This document shows positions 8,349 through 16,509 of a DNA stretch of 64,000 nt, piece after piece. A program made the translations under genes and the position numbers. Under the pieces are notes generated by a model. The model was given only the letters and a program-made list of their open reading frames with translations, did not search any database and was not told where the DNA came from. Every line of letters begins with the position of its first letter. The first letter of the stretch is position 1. Source of the stretch: HGM13006 sp964527315 (GTDB taxonomy: Bacteria > Bacillota > Clostridia > Oscillospirales > Oscillospiraceae); assembly GCA_964527315.1 (NCBI GenBank), contig CAZGOQ010000002.1:1-64000 (forward strand), in the 5' to 3' direction.

Positions 8349-8795
8349 ATGATAGAGGTTTCTCAATTCAAGACAGCAACTAAGCTGGTTCAGCTTGGAA
8401 ATGCCGTTACCTATTTCAGAAACACGAAAGAGAAGGAAATCGGTCTGACATCTGTCCAGAGCGACGCTATGCGCGCGATTTTAGAGAATCCGGGAATCAC
8501 CGCCGTGATGTTGAAGGAAAAAATGAAGTTATCACAGTCCACTATGGCCGGTATCCTGTCCCGTTTGGAGCATAAGGGAATTATCATGAAATCGGCGGAT
8601 AAAAACGACAGGAGAAAAGCTGTTCTTTCCGCTACAAAGCTTGGGGAAGAACTGGCGGAATCCTTAAAGATTACCGCGCTCGAAACGCAGCAGGAACTTA
8701 CGGCGGGAATGAACGAGGAAGAAAAAATAGAATTTGACAGGCTTCTGCAAATAGCTCTTGACAATATGCACGCAATTCGTGCAGGAAAGGAATGA
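8349..8795 (+). CDS. MarR family transcriptional regulator
   Basis: The protein has 148 residues and a winged-helix MarR fold: GLTSVQSDAMRAILENPGIT, recognition region LSQSTMAGILSRLEHKGII and wing KSADKNDRRKAVLSAT. It probably represses itself and the MATE transporter 8 bp downstream through the palindrome at 8299-8322. The inducing drug or metabolite is unknown. Confidence 0.93.
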   Translation: MIEVSQFKTATKLVQLGNAVTYFRNTKEKEIGLTSVQSDAMRAILENPGITAVMLKEKMKLSQSTMAGILSRLEHKGIIMKSADKNDRRKAVLSATKLGEELAESLKITALETQQELTAGMNEEEKIEFDRLLQIALDNMHAIRAGKE

Positions 8796-8802
8796 ACGAT
8801 TT

Positions 8803-10173
8803 ATGGATAATAACACTGAAATCTTCGAAACCATGCCGGTAGGCAAGGCGCTTGCAAAGCTTGCGATACCGACCATTATCAGCCAGCTGATCACTATGAT
8901 CTACAATCTGGCCGACACCTTCTTTGTTGGGCAGACAAACGATCCGCTCAAGGTCGCCGCCGTATCGGTAGCAAGCGTGCTGTTCTTTTTGCTGACCGCA
9001 TGGGCGAATCTGTTTGGAATCGGCGGAGGAAGCCTGATGTCCCAGCTGATGGGGCAGAAAGACGAGCAGGGCGCAAAAGAAGCCTGCGCGGTCAGTATGT
9101 ATGGCACAATTATCATCTCTGGAATTTACGCCCTGCTGTGCTTTGTTCTGAGGAAACCGTTGCTGAGTTTGGTGGGCGCAACGGAGAACACGATTGATTA
9201 CGCGGCGTCTTACACGCTGTTCGCGATTGTGATTGGCGGCGTTCCCGCGACCATGTGTATGGCGATGTCCCATCTTTTACGAAATGCCGGTTATGCGAGA
9301 CAGGCCGGCTTCGGCGTCGGGATGGGCGGTGTTTTGAACATCGTGCTTGACCCGCTCTTCATGTTCGTCATCCTGCCGGAGGGAAACGAGGCCGCCGGAG
9401 CGGCGATTGCCACGATGCTTTCCAACATAATCGCTATGATTTACTGCGCGGTGGTTTTTTTCCGCCTGCGGAAGAAGTCGGTCCTCTCCTTTTCACCACG
9501 CAACGCCATTCACGGCGCGAAGCGGCTGGGCAGGATTCTGGTAATTGGTCTACCGTCTGCTGTCAGCAGCTTCCTTGTCAGTATCACGATTATGATCACA
9601 AACGGTCTGTACGCCACCTACAGCGACACGGCAGTGGCTGCCAACGGGATTTTCAAAAAGCTTGAAATGCTCCCGCTGAACGTAAGCGTTGGCTTGTGCC
9701 AGGGCCTGATCCCCCTGGTGGCCTATAATTACGCTGCCGGCAACCATACGCGCATGACGGATGCTATCCGTTGCGCTCGGAACGCAGGCCTGATCTTTAA
9801 CCTGATCTGCCTTGTCGTCTTTGAACTTTTTGCCAATCAGATTGCCGGACTGTTTATTGACGAACCGGAAACCGTCAAGCTGGCTGCAAATTTTGTACGG
9901 ATCGGATTCCTGGTTACGCCGATCCTGTTCTATAACAAAAAGATATGCTACACATTTCAGGCAATGGGGGATGGCGGAAAGTCCCTGCTTGTGACCCTTT
10001 GCCGGGAAGGAATCTTCAACATACCCATGCTCTTTTTGATGAACGCCATTTTTGGAATGTATGGTGTTGCCTGGACGCAGATCGTGGCGGATGGCATAAC
10101 CTTGATGATTTCGGTTTTTCTCTACCGGAACTTTGTGAAAAAGCTGAAAAAGCATAACGGCAGTCCGACGTAA
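8803..10173 (+). CDS. MATE family efflux transporter
   Basis: The protein has 456 residues and about 12 membrane segments. The N terminus (LAIPTIISQLITMIYNLADTFFVG) is characteristic of MATE transporters, which export cationic drugs in exchange for Na+ or H+. I place the start at the ATG at 8803, eight bases after the MarR stop codon and preceded by AGGAAAGG. It is co-transcribed with marR, a standard efflux-regulator pair. Confidence 0.94.
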   Translation: MDNNTEIFETMPVGKALAKLAIPTIISQLITMIYNLADTFFVGQTNDPLKVAAVSVASVLFFLLTAWANLFGIGGGSLMSQLMGQKDEQGAKEACAVSMYGTIIISGIYALLCFVLRKPLLSLVGATENTIDYAASYTLFAIVIGGVPATMCMAMSHLLRNAGYARQAGFGVGMGGVLNIVLDPLFMFVILPEGNEAAGAAIATMLSNIIAMIYCAVVFFRLRKKSVLSFSPRNAIHGAKRLGRILVIGLPSAVSSFLVSITIMITNGLYATYSDTAVAANGIFKKLEMLPLNVSVGLCQGLIPLVAYNYAAGNHTRMTDAIRCARNAGLIFNLICLVVFELFANQIAGLFIDEPETVKLAANFVRIGFLVTPILFYNKKICYTFQAMGDGGKSLLVTLCREGIFNIPMLFLMNAIFGMYGVAWTQIVADGITLMISVFLYRNFVKKLKKHNGSPT

Positions 10174-10349
10174 AAAAGTCCGCATATTTTTTGGTTCCAG
10201 CCCGGCGGGGAAAACGCAAACGAGCCTGATCGGATAACCGGCGCCCCGGTATCTGAAGGTTGCAGGGAAGCCCTTATTCACAAACCGAAAATGCGTTCTG
10301 TCTGCAAATACGCACAGTTGGGCGAAAGGTATCACATGGGGGGATTGCT

Positions 10350-11252
10350 ATGAGAACGGAACATCTCGAATATTTAGTCGCGGCTGCTCGCTGTGGTTCC
10401 ATGCGTCAGGCGGCTAAACGTTTATATTGTACTCAGCCTGCCATCAGCGGCGCGGTGGAATCTCTGGAAAATGAATTGGGGTTTCAGATTCTGGAACGCA
10501 CCGCGTCAGGCGTGGTACCGACCGCTAAAGGCGGAATGATTATTGATGATGCGGAACAGATTGTTCGTCTTATAAAGAGTTGGACGGATGAAGCGGGCAA
10601 TTTGGATGAAAAAACGGTCAGCGGTGACATTTATGCGGCAGACGCCGGTGAAATCGGTCTGACTTTTTTTCAAGATGTGGCAATGGCAATTAACAAGCGC
10701 TATCCCAAAATCATCATGCATCTTGTAGATCCGGGAAATATTTTGCAGCGAATAAACACCGGCAGGTTTCAGATCGCAGTTCTTCCCATTGTTCCGAAAC
10801 ACAGACTTGCAATGGAAAATTATTTGAAACGATACCATTGGTGCATCGAAACGCTTTATGACGATAACTATAATTTGCTTGTCAACTGCAAAAATCCATT
10901 ATCCCGAAAGGCCTATGTATCATTAGCGGATTTAAATGGAATGAACATTAAACTGCACGAAAGCTTTCCGTACAGGGATAGTCTCAACGTACTCAAGCCG
11001 ACGACATCCATTGAGTATGACAACGGGATTAAGATCATTACTGCGGTCTCAGAAAATAAGGCTGTCGGTATTTTCCCTCCAAGCAGGGACAGTCTGGTGC
11101 AGGCTTTTGAAGAAGCCGAACTATTTCGCACCCTGTCGTTTTATGACGTGTACTTTCCAATGCAATATTGCCTGATCTATTGGGAGCGGTTGCCGCTCCT
11201 GGCTGCAGGCAGCGTCGTGATCGATCAAATGAAGCAAAGCTTTATGAAATGA
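10350..11252 (+). CDS. LysR family transcriptional regulator
   Basis: The protein has 300 residues. The N-terminal winged helix-turn-helix (EYLVAAARCGSMRQAAKRLYCTQPAISGAVESLENELG) is typical of LysR and is followed by a periplasmic-binding-like effector domain. The ATG at 10350 follows GGGGGGAT. It is closed by a strong terminator at 11255-11300, so it is transcribed alone. Its likely targets are the two genes just downstream, since LysR proteins usually act on neighbours, but these are co-directional rather than divergent. Confidence 0.92.
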   Translation: MRTEHLEYLVAAARCGSMRQAAKRLYCTQPAISGAVESLENELGFQILERTASGVVPTAKGGMIIDDAEQIVRLIKSWTDEAGNLDEKTVSGDIYAADAGEIGLTFFQDVAMAINKRYPKIIMHLVDPGNILQRINTGRFQIAVLPIVPKHRLAMENYLKRYHWCIETLYDDNYNLLVNCKNPLSRKAYVSLADLNGMNIKLHESFPYRDSLNVLKPTTSIEYDNGIKIITAVSENKAVGIFPPSRDSLVQAFEEAELFRTLSFYDVYFPMQYCLIYWERLPLLAAGSVVIDQMKQSFMK

Positions 11253-11254
11253 AT

Positions 11255-11300
11255 AATGCACCCTGATAAGTTCTTATTATCAGGGTGCATTATTTTTTTA
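11255..11300 (+). terminator. Rho-independent terminator after the LysR gene
   Basis: A perfect 15-bp stem (AATGCACCCTGATAA, 11255-11269, pairing with 11277-11291) is followed by ATTTTTTTATTT. Confidence 0.93.
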
Positions 11301-11379
11301 TTTCAAATTTCGATGAGAATCTGTTTTTTTATTTTGGTCGCATTAAAATAAAATATCATGATTGTTAGGAGTGATTCAA

Positions 11380-12090
11380 ATGATAACTGGAGTTTATGCT
11401 GTTGAAGTGCAACATTTTTCGGACTTATTTCATTACGAACTACATTTGTTGCAAGAGGGGCTGACAGTCTACGGACGAATTAAGGCAAAAGATCGCAGCT
11501 GTTCTTTTTTCAACGGTACGGCACTGCAAAGCCCTGGTGAGTCTGAGGCGCATATTTTTCTATTCCGCAATGGTGAGGTTGATGACTATGTGGATGTGCG
11601 CCTTCCCAGCGGTGAAGTGGTAAATCTAAGCCCTCCGGGCGGATACCATGTCGACGGGATCCGCTTTGGCGGCACTGTTTCCGAGGATACGGTCGTCGCG
11701 ACATTTACCTTGCAGGATGCGCTGGTTATTTCTCTGAAGGGGACCAGAATCGAAGGAGAACCAGATATAAAACGCACATTTCGTACGGATACGCACCCCG
11801 GCAAAAACCTTTACTGTACTTGCGGAACCGGCACCTGTACCCATCGTGGATTCTGTGATAGCTGTCAGATTTTTGAATTTTTGCATGCGGAGGGGATGCC
11901 GACAATAAACAGCGCAATTCCTACTGTACCATTATGTATGACGGCCCAAACAAACAAACTCTTTGGCATTTCCAAGGACGAGGCAAAAAAGCTTTTTGCC
12001 GCACCTCCTGCCGTGGAAGTGAATGGTGAAAAGCGCCCTGCGCATGGGCCGCATCATCTCGTAGACAAAGACTATGTATACAAATTGTGA
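11380..12090 (+). CDS. Unknown protein with a C-terminal Cys cluster
   Basis: The protein has 236 residues and I do not recognise its family. The first 140 residues look like an all-beta soluble domain. Residues from about 145 carry a dense Cys/His group, CTCGTGTCTHRGFCDSC, which could bind zinc or an Fe-S cluster. The tail is Lys/His-rich. There is no signal peptide. The ATG at 11380 follows TAGGAGTG. Only 21 bp separate it from the solute-binding lipoprotein downstream, so they form an operon, probably under the neighbouring LysR regulator. Confidence 0.75.
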   Translation: MITGVYAVEVQHFSDLFHYELHLLQEGLTVYGRIKAKDRSCSFFNGTALQSPGESEAHIFLFRNGEVDDYVDVRLPSGEVVNLSPPGGYHVDGIRFGGTVSEDTVVATFTLQDALVISLKGTRIEGEPDIKRTFRTDTHPGKNLYCTCGTGTCTHRGFCDSCQIFEFLHAEGMPTINSAIPTVPLCMTAQTNKLFGISKDEAKKLFAAPPAVEVNGEKRPAHGPHHLVDKDYVYKL

Positions 12091-12111
12091 AAGTTTGGAA
12101 AGGAGAAAAAC

Positions 12112-13815
12112 ATGAAACGCAGGATTGTTGAATTAATGCTTGTATGTGTTATGCTATGTTCACTATTTGTAGGCTGCGGCAACAGTTCATCGCAAAGTGC
12201 AGCATCTGCGGGATCTGCTGAGGTAAGCAGCGAAGAAACATCTGAGATGTCAGAGTCCGCTGGATCGGAGTCCGCAGATGTGTCTGTTGCCGAAAATGAT
12301 TCGGCTGAAGCATCCTCTGAAGGTCAGGACGAGTCTCCGGTATATCCTTTCCCGCTGGAGGAAACAGTCACATTTACTTATATGAATACATTTAATCCCA
12401 GCCTCGCGGGAATCCTGGATGGATGGAATGCGGTCGCTACCGTTGAGAAATATGAGGAAATGACAAATGTTCATGTAGAATACCTGGATTTCTCTCCTGA
12501 TGTCTTTACGGAGAAGTTTAATCTGCTCCTTTCATCCGACGATTTACCTGATTTTATTGAAAACGCAGCCGCATCTTACACAGGCGGAGCTGCGGGCGGT
12601 GTTGAGGATGAATACTATGTGAATCTCCTGGATTATGCAGAGTATATGCCCACCTACATGGACAATCTCGCAAATAGCGAGACGCTGAGCAAGGCGGCAT
12701 ATATTGACGAAAATACGATTGGGTGCTTCTATGAACTGCAGGATCCCACGAATGTAAATGGATGCATCATCCGTAATGACTGGCTGGAGGCGCTTGATCT
12801 ATCTGTGCCGGTCACCTATGAGGACACGCACGATGTATTAGCTGCTATGCAGAGTGAACTTGACATTGCTCACCCGCTGGAACTGCCGAGTTTCCTTGAT
12901 TATCAGTGGAACTGTTTCGCTGGCAATTTCGGTACAGTTGGATCCTTTGATATGATTGGGATGTCTCAACAGCTGTTCGTCGTAGATGGTGAGGTCCGCT
13001 ATGGTATGTACACGAACGAATATGAGGACTATGTTACCATGCTGGCAGAATGGTATGCCGAAGGTTTGATCGATCCCGATTTTATCAACTATGAGATGGT
13101 TCGTGATTATCAGGATAAAATCAACTCCGGTGAAGTTGGCTACTATCTTAACGATGTAAGTAACCTGCAGAGTACGCAGGATGTTATGGAGGCTGATGGT
13201 GCAGATTGGATTGGCATTCAGCTTCCGGTTCAGGAAGCGGGCCAAATCAACCATCTGACAAACTACTATGAGGCAGTTTCTACGCTGAGTGCTGTGGCAA
13301 TTTCCGCCAACTGCGCGGACATAGAAACAGCTGTTGCATGGATGGACTACCGACTGACAGATGAAATTTCCTTTATGTTTGATTTTGGAATTCAGGGTCA
13401 GACCTTTAACTATGGCCCCAATGAAGAAATTCAATGGACTGACCTGATCCTCAACAACGAGAATCTGACACAGCAGCAGGCTCTGACCATTTATACTGGA
13501 AACGAGGGCGGTTCTGCTGAGAGAAATATGAGTTTGTATTCCGATCGCCAGAAAGCTGCCGTAGAGAACTGGCAGACCAATGTTGACGGAGATTATATCT
13601 ATCCCACCAGCATTACTTTGGACAGCGAAGTGAGCACCGAAGTCAGTGCATTGCTGGGAGATATACGCACTTATATTTCCGAGACCGTTCTCCGTTTCGT
13701 CACCGGTGAAAAAGATCTGGGCGACTTTGAGGAATTCCGAAGCAATTTGAAGGACATGGGCATTGAACGTGTCATTGAAGCATATCAGGAAGCGTACGAT
13801 GCTTATATAGCTTAA
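12112..13815 (+). CDS. Extracellular solute-binding lipoprotein (LipO/YtcQ-like), copy 1
   Basis: The protein has 567 residues. A signal peptide ends in a lipobox (LFVGCG) with a Ser/Glu-rich linker, so it is anchored outside the membrane. The mature part matches family 1 solute-binding proteins of the long LipO type, including the DDLPDFIENA and IRNDWLEALDL segments shared with the lipoproteins at 26638 and 35945. No ABC permease or ATPase gene is adjacent, so it is an orphan receptor. It is the second gene of an operon with the Cys-rich unknown protein and is closed by a terminator. Confidence 0.9.
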   Translation: MKRRIVELMLVCVMLCSLFVGCGNSSSQSAASAGSAEVSSEETSEMSESAGSESADVSVAENDSAEASSEGQDESPVYPFPLEETVTFTYMNTFNPSLAGILDGWNAVATVEKYEEMTNVHVEYLDFSPDVFTEKFNLLLSSDDLPDFIENAAASYTGGAAGGVEDEYYVNLLDYAEYMPTYMDNLANSETLSKAAYIDENTIGCFYELQDPTNVNGCIIRNDWLEALDLSVPVTYEDTHDVLAAMQSELDIAHPLELPSFLDYQWNCFAGNFGTVGSFDMIGMSQQLFVVDGEVRYGMYTNEYEDYVTMLAEWYAEGLIDPDFINYEMVRDYQDKINSGEVGYYLNDVSNLQSTQDVMEADGADWIGIQLPVQEAGQINHLTNYYEAVSTLSAVAISANCADIETAVAWMDYRLTDEISFMFDFGIQGQTFNYGPNEEIQWTDLILNNENLTQQQALTIYTGNEGGSAERNMSLYSDRQKAAVENWQTNVDGDYIYPTSITLDSEVSTEVSALLGDIRTYISETVLRFVTGEKDLGDFEEFRSNLKDMGIERVIEAYQEAYDAYIA

Positions 13816-13825
13816 ATGAATTCAT

Positions 13826-13881
13826 CCGCCTGACCTTAGACTGCTGAATACTTGGCAGTTCTGGTCAGGCGGGATTTTATT
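13826..13881 (+). terminator. Terminator after solute-binding lipoprotein 1
   Basis: CCGCCTGACC (13826-13835) pairs with GGTCAGGCGG (13863-13872); an inner ACTGC/GCAGT pair extends the stem, and GATTTTATT follows. Confidence 0.8.
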
Positions 13882-14040
13882 CCGTGCATGGTTTGAATTC
13901 CCTCTCCTGAAAAGGTGGAACCCATCCGTCAAACGGGGTAATTTCTTCTACGGCAACTAACGCATCTTGGTCAATGTCATTGTATTTCATGGAATTCTGT
14001 GTTAAAATATTTTTATCACAGCATGAAAGGCGATGATGAA

Positions 14041-14625
14041 GTGGACGCACTGGAAAATATTATGACAAGAAGAAGCATCAGACATTACACAGAAAAGCCA
14101 ATATCAGATGAAGTCCTTGAAACCATCCTCCGGGCTGGAATGACAGGGCCGAGTTGCACAAATGCGAGGGATTGGAGTTTTCTTGTCACCCGTGATCCGG
14201 AGGTTCTCGGGAAAATGGCGGATGCGAACGGCCGCCCGGCACAACCGCTGCGCCGGGCAAAGCTTGGAATTCTGGTGTTGGGTGACTTGGAACGGGCTTT
14301 CCGCCCGGCGCCGGATTATTGGATCATTGACGGCTCCATCGCGGCCCAGAATATGATTTTGGCAGCGCATGCCCTGGGTGTTGGATCGGTCTGGTTGGGG
14401 ACGTATCCCCAAATGGAACGGGTGGAGGCTCAGCGCAAGCTGTTTGACCTCCCCGACACCGTGATTCCGCATTCGGCGATTGCATTTGGATATCCCGATA
14501 TGACACAGGAGACAGAACCTCCTGTGCCCCCAAAACCGGAGGATCGGCCGAATATGCCGCCGAGACAGCCAATGTTGGAAAAGGGCGCATTTGAACCAGA
14601 CCGTATCCACATTGACAAGTGGTGA
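14041..14625 (+). CDS. Nitroreductase family protein
   Basis: The protein has about 194 residues. It begins with the FMN-binding nitroreductase signature (NIMTRRSIRHYTEKPISDE), continues with GPSCTNARDWSF and has GVGSVWLGTYP near the end, all usual for the family. Residues 160 onward are Pro-rich. I chose the GTG at 14041 because homologous proteins normally begin with this DALENI-type segment; an ATG at 14023 has no ribosome site. Such enzymes reduce nitro, quinone or other electron-poor substrates with NAD(P)H. It stands alone between two regulated units. Confidence 0.87.
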   Translation: MDALENIMTRRSIRHYTEKPISDEVLETILRAGMTGPSCTNARDWSFLVTRDPEVLGKMADANGRPAQPLRRAKLGILVLGDLERAFRPAPDYWIIDGSIAAQNMILAAHALGVGSVWLGTYPQMERVEAQRKLFDLPDTVIPHSAIAFGYPDMTQETEPPVPPKPEDRPNMPPRQPMLEKGAFEPDRIHIDKW

Positions 14626-14693
14626 GCGGCTCCTGGGAGAGTGAATGTAGCGATCAAAATTACATCCAGACCTGAAAAACTTTATTTTTAGGC

Positions 14694-14722
14694 TTGACAA
14701 GCAAAGACTTTAACAGTATAAT
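14694..14722 (+). promoter_or_regulatory. Perfect consensus promoter of the T-box operon
   Basis: TTGACA (14694-14699), a 17-bp spacer and TATAAT (14717-14722) give a fully consensus sigma-A promoter, as expected where control is by termination further downstream. Confidence 0.93.
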
Positions 14723-14728
14723 GAGTTA

Positions 14729-15015
14729 AACCGTTGAAGAAGCGTGAGTAAGCTGCAATTGCTTTTTCCAAAGAGAACTGTGGATGGTGGAATCACAGTG
14801 TCAGGCATGCGGCCCAATGGGCTTCCGAGGGCGAACAGAAACAGCAATAGCTGAAGTATGGGAGCCGGAGCAGACCCTCCGTCACAAAAGGTCGGCATAT
14901 GTCAGTATGCGCAGAGTGGGCATATCCCCGGGATATGTCAAGCCGGGTGGCACCGCAGGAGTAATCGTCCTGTCCCAGCAAAGTATTTGCTATGGGACAG
15001 GACTTTTTATTTTTC
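14729..15015 (+). promoter_or_regulatory. T-box riboswitch leader
   Basis: Stem I begins with the GTGAGTA element (14744-14750). Its terminal arm has ACTGTG/CACAGT arms around GGATGGTGGAAT. The T-box core GGGTGGCACCGC lies at 14944-14955. It is followed by the terminator: GTCCTGTCCC (14967-14976) pairing with GGGACAGGAC (14994-15003), then a T-rich run. The tRNA-acceptor bulge reads TGGC, predicting a tRNA with discriminator G. The likeliest specifier is TGG (Trp, 14859-14861); GTA (14856-14858) is an alternative reading. Uncharged tRNA should allow read-through into the NhaC and UbiD genes. Confidence 0.93.
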
Positions 15016-15035
15016 TGTGAAAAGGGGTGGATAAA

Positions 15036-15092
15036 ATGTTTTTCCAAAGAAGACGATTTATCGTTTATGTTCATCGATGGCGCGGCAGATGA
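15036..15092 (+). CDS. Possible small ORF between the T-box terminator and the NhaC gene
   Basis: An 18-codon frame (MFFQRRRFIVYVHRWRGR) has a good ribosome site, AAAAGGGG, eight bases before its ATG. It ends 40 bp before the NhaC start. The peptide is strongly basic and has one Trp and one Tyr codon. It may be a leader peptide or a chance frame; nothing proves translation. Confidence 0.3.
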   Translation: MFFQRRRFIVYVHRWRGR

Positions 15093-15132
15093 CCTGAAAT
15101 GATTGAAATAAACTGTAAAGGTTGTGAAATTT

Positions 15133-16509
15133 ATGAATGAGAAAAAACTGGAATTTCGTCTTGGCCCTGTGGGAAAGTACATTCCGCTGCTGGTGGCCAT
15201 CGTTTTTATTCTGATCGCAGGCACCCATCAGTCCAATGTCAATGGCTATTGCCTGGCGTTTTTTGCGGCAGTCATTGTCGGCGCCCCCTTCGCTAAGGAC
15301 TTCAAAGCCTACGGAGAAGCCGCCCTTAGCGGTTTGAGTCGTCCCATCTTTGCTGTAATTTCCGTAGCTGTTATCTTGGCGGCCATCTCCGGCAAGCTGG
15401 TTTCCTCCAGCGGTCTGATCTCCTCTCTGGCCTACCTGGTGATCCACGCCGGATTGAGCGGAGGCGTTTTTGCGGGTATGAGTTTCCTGATTTGCTGTAT
15501 GCTCTCCATGTCCACCGGTACCTCTGTTGGCACTAATGTGGTTTCTTTTCCCATTCTATTTCCTGTGGGCGTCTTGGCCGGCGCCAACCCCGCCGTCATG
15601 GCAGGGGCCCTGGTCTCCGGCGCACTGTTTGGTGACAATCTGGCCCCGATCTCCGATACGACCATTGCATCCGCCAATACCCAGGGAGCCGAAATGGGCG
15701 GTGTGGTTCGTACCCGGATTTGGTACTCTCTTCCTGCGGCGATCATCACATTCCTTGTGGTGCTGATCTTCGGCGGCAGCGGCACAGCTTCTGCCGAAGC
15801 GGCGGATCTGACCTTCCAGTGGAAAAGCCTTCTGATGATCGTGGTTCCCATTGTGGTCATTGTCTGCTGCCTGATGAAGCTTCACCTCCTCGTCTCGCTG
15901 TCCTTTGGCGTGATTGCGGGCATTCTGGTGGGACTGATTTTCGGCCTGTACCGGATCAGCGACATTTTCGGCTATCCCGGTGGCTGGACGGTCGACGGGA
16001 TTTTCATTAACGCCATCACCGGCACGGTGGGCACCGTATTCATGCTCTATGGCGTGTTTATGCTTCTGGGCATCATGCAGGAGAGCGGAATCATCGATGA
16101 TATCTCCGCATTGCTGATCAAAATGGCCCGGGGCACCCGGAGTACGGAGGCGATTACCGGCGCATCCGTAGGTCTTATGGGTTGGGTCACCGGCGTAACT
16201 GCCGTCGGCATGGTTGCCATGGGCGATATCATCCGTCAGTTGGGGGAGAAGTACGGCGTCAACAAGTACCGTCGGGCCAATCTCATGGACTGCGGCGGCT
16301 TGTGCCTGACAGCCGTTGCGCCCTGGACCGTCCACGCAGTGCTGCCCGCATCTCTGGCCAACGGCAGCGCCAATGTATCTCTGACGCCCCTGGACGTGGT
16401 AAGCCATAACTATTACTGCATTATCATGATTGTCATTATGATCATTGCGATCATTACCGGCTATGGCAGAAAGAATGATCCTGACCAGAAAGGTGCGAAG
16501 AAAACATGA
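15133..16509 (+). CDS. NhaC family Na+/H+ antiporter-type transporter
   Basis: The protein has about 458 residues and 11-13 membrane segments. It matches the NhaC branch of the ion transporter superfamily: SMSTGTSVGTNVVSFPILFPVG, FGDNLAPISDTTIASANTQG and the late GVTAVGMVAMGDIIRQLGEKY. NhaC-type proteins under amino-acid control are known to act as amino-acid or organic-anion transporters rather than plain antiporters. The T-box leader upstream points that way here. I prefer the ATG at 15133 over the GTG at 15124. It overlaps the UbiD gene by 4 bp. Confidence 0.9.
   Translation: MNEKKLEFRLGPVGKYIPLLVAIVFILIAGTHQSNVNGYCLAFFAAVIVGAPFAKDFKAYGEAALSGLSRPIFAVISVAVILAAISGKLVSSSGLISSLAYLVIHAGLSGGVFAGMSFLICCMLSMSTGTSVGTNVVSFPILFPVGVLAGANPAVMAGALVSGALFGDNLAPISDTTIASANTQGAEMGGVVRTRIWYSLPAAIITFLVVLIFGGSGTASAEAADLTFQWKSLLMIVVPIVVIVCCLMKLHLLVSLSFGVIAGILVGLIFGLYRISDIFGYPGGWTVDGIFINAITGTVGTVFMLYGVFMLLGIMQESGIIDDISALLIKMARGTRSTEAITGASVGLMGWVTGVTAVGMVAMGDIIRQLGEKYGVNKYRRANLMDCGGLCLTAVAPWTVHAVLPASLANGSANVSLTPLDVVSHNYYCIIMIVIMIIAIITGYGRKNDPDQKGAKKT

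Noticed and set aside
14856..14858. Valine (GTA) as T-box specifier
   Set aside because: It directly follows GAA in the loop and remains possible, but tRNA-Val normally has A73 whereas the bulge reads TGGC and wants G73.
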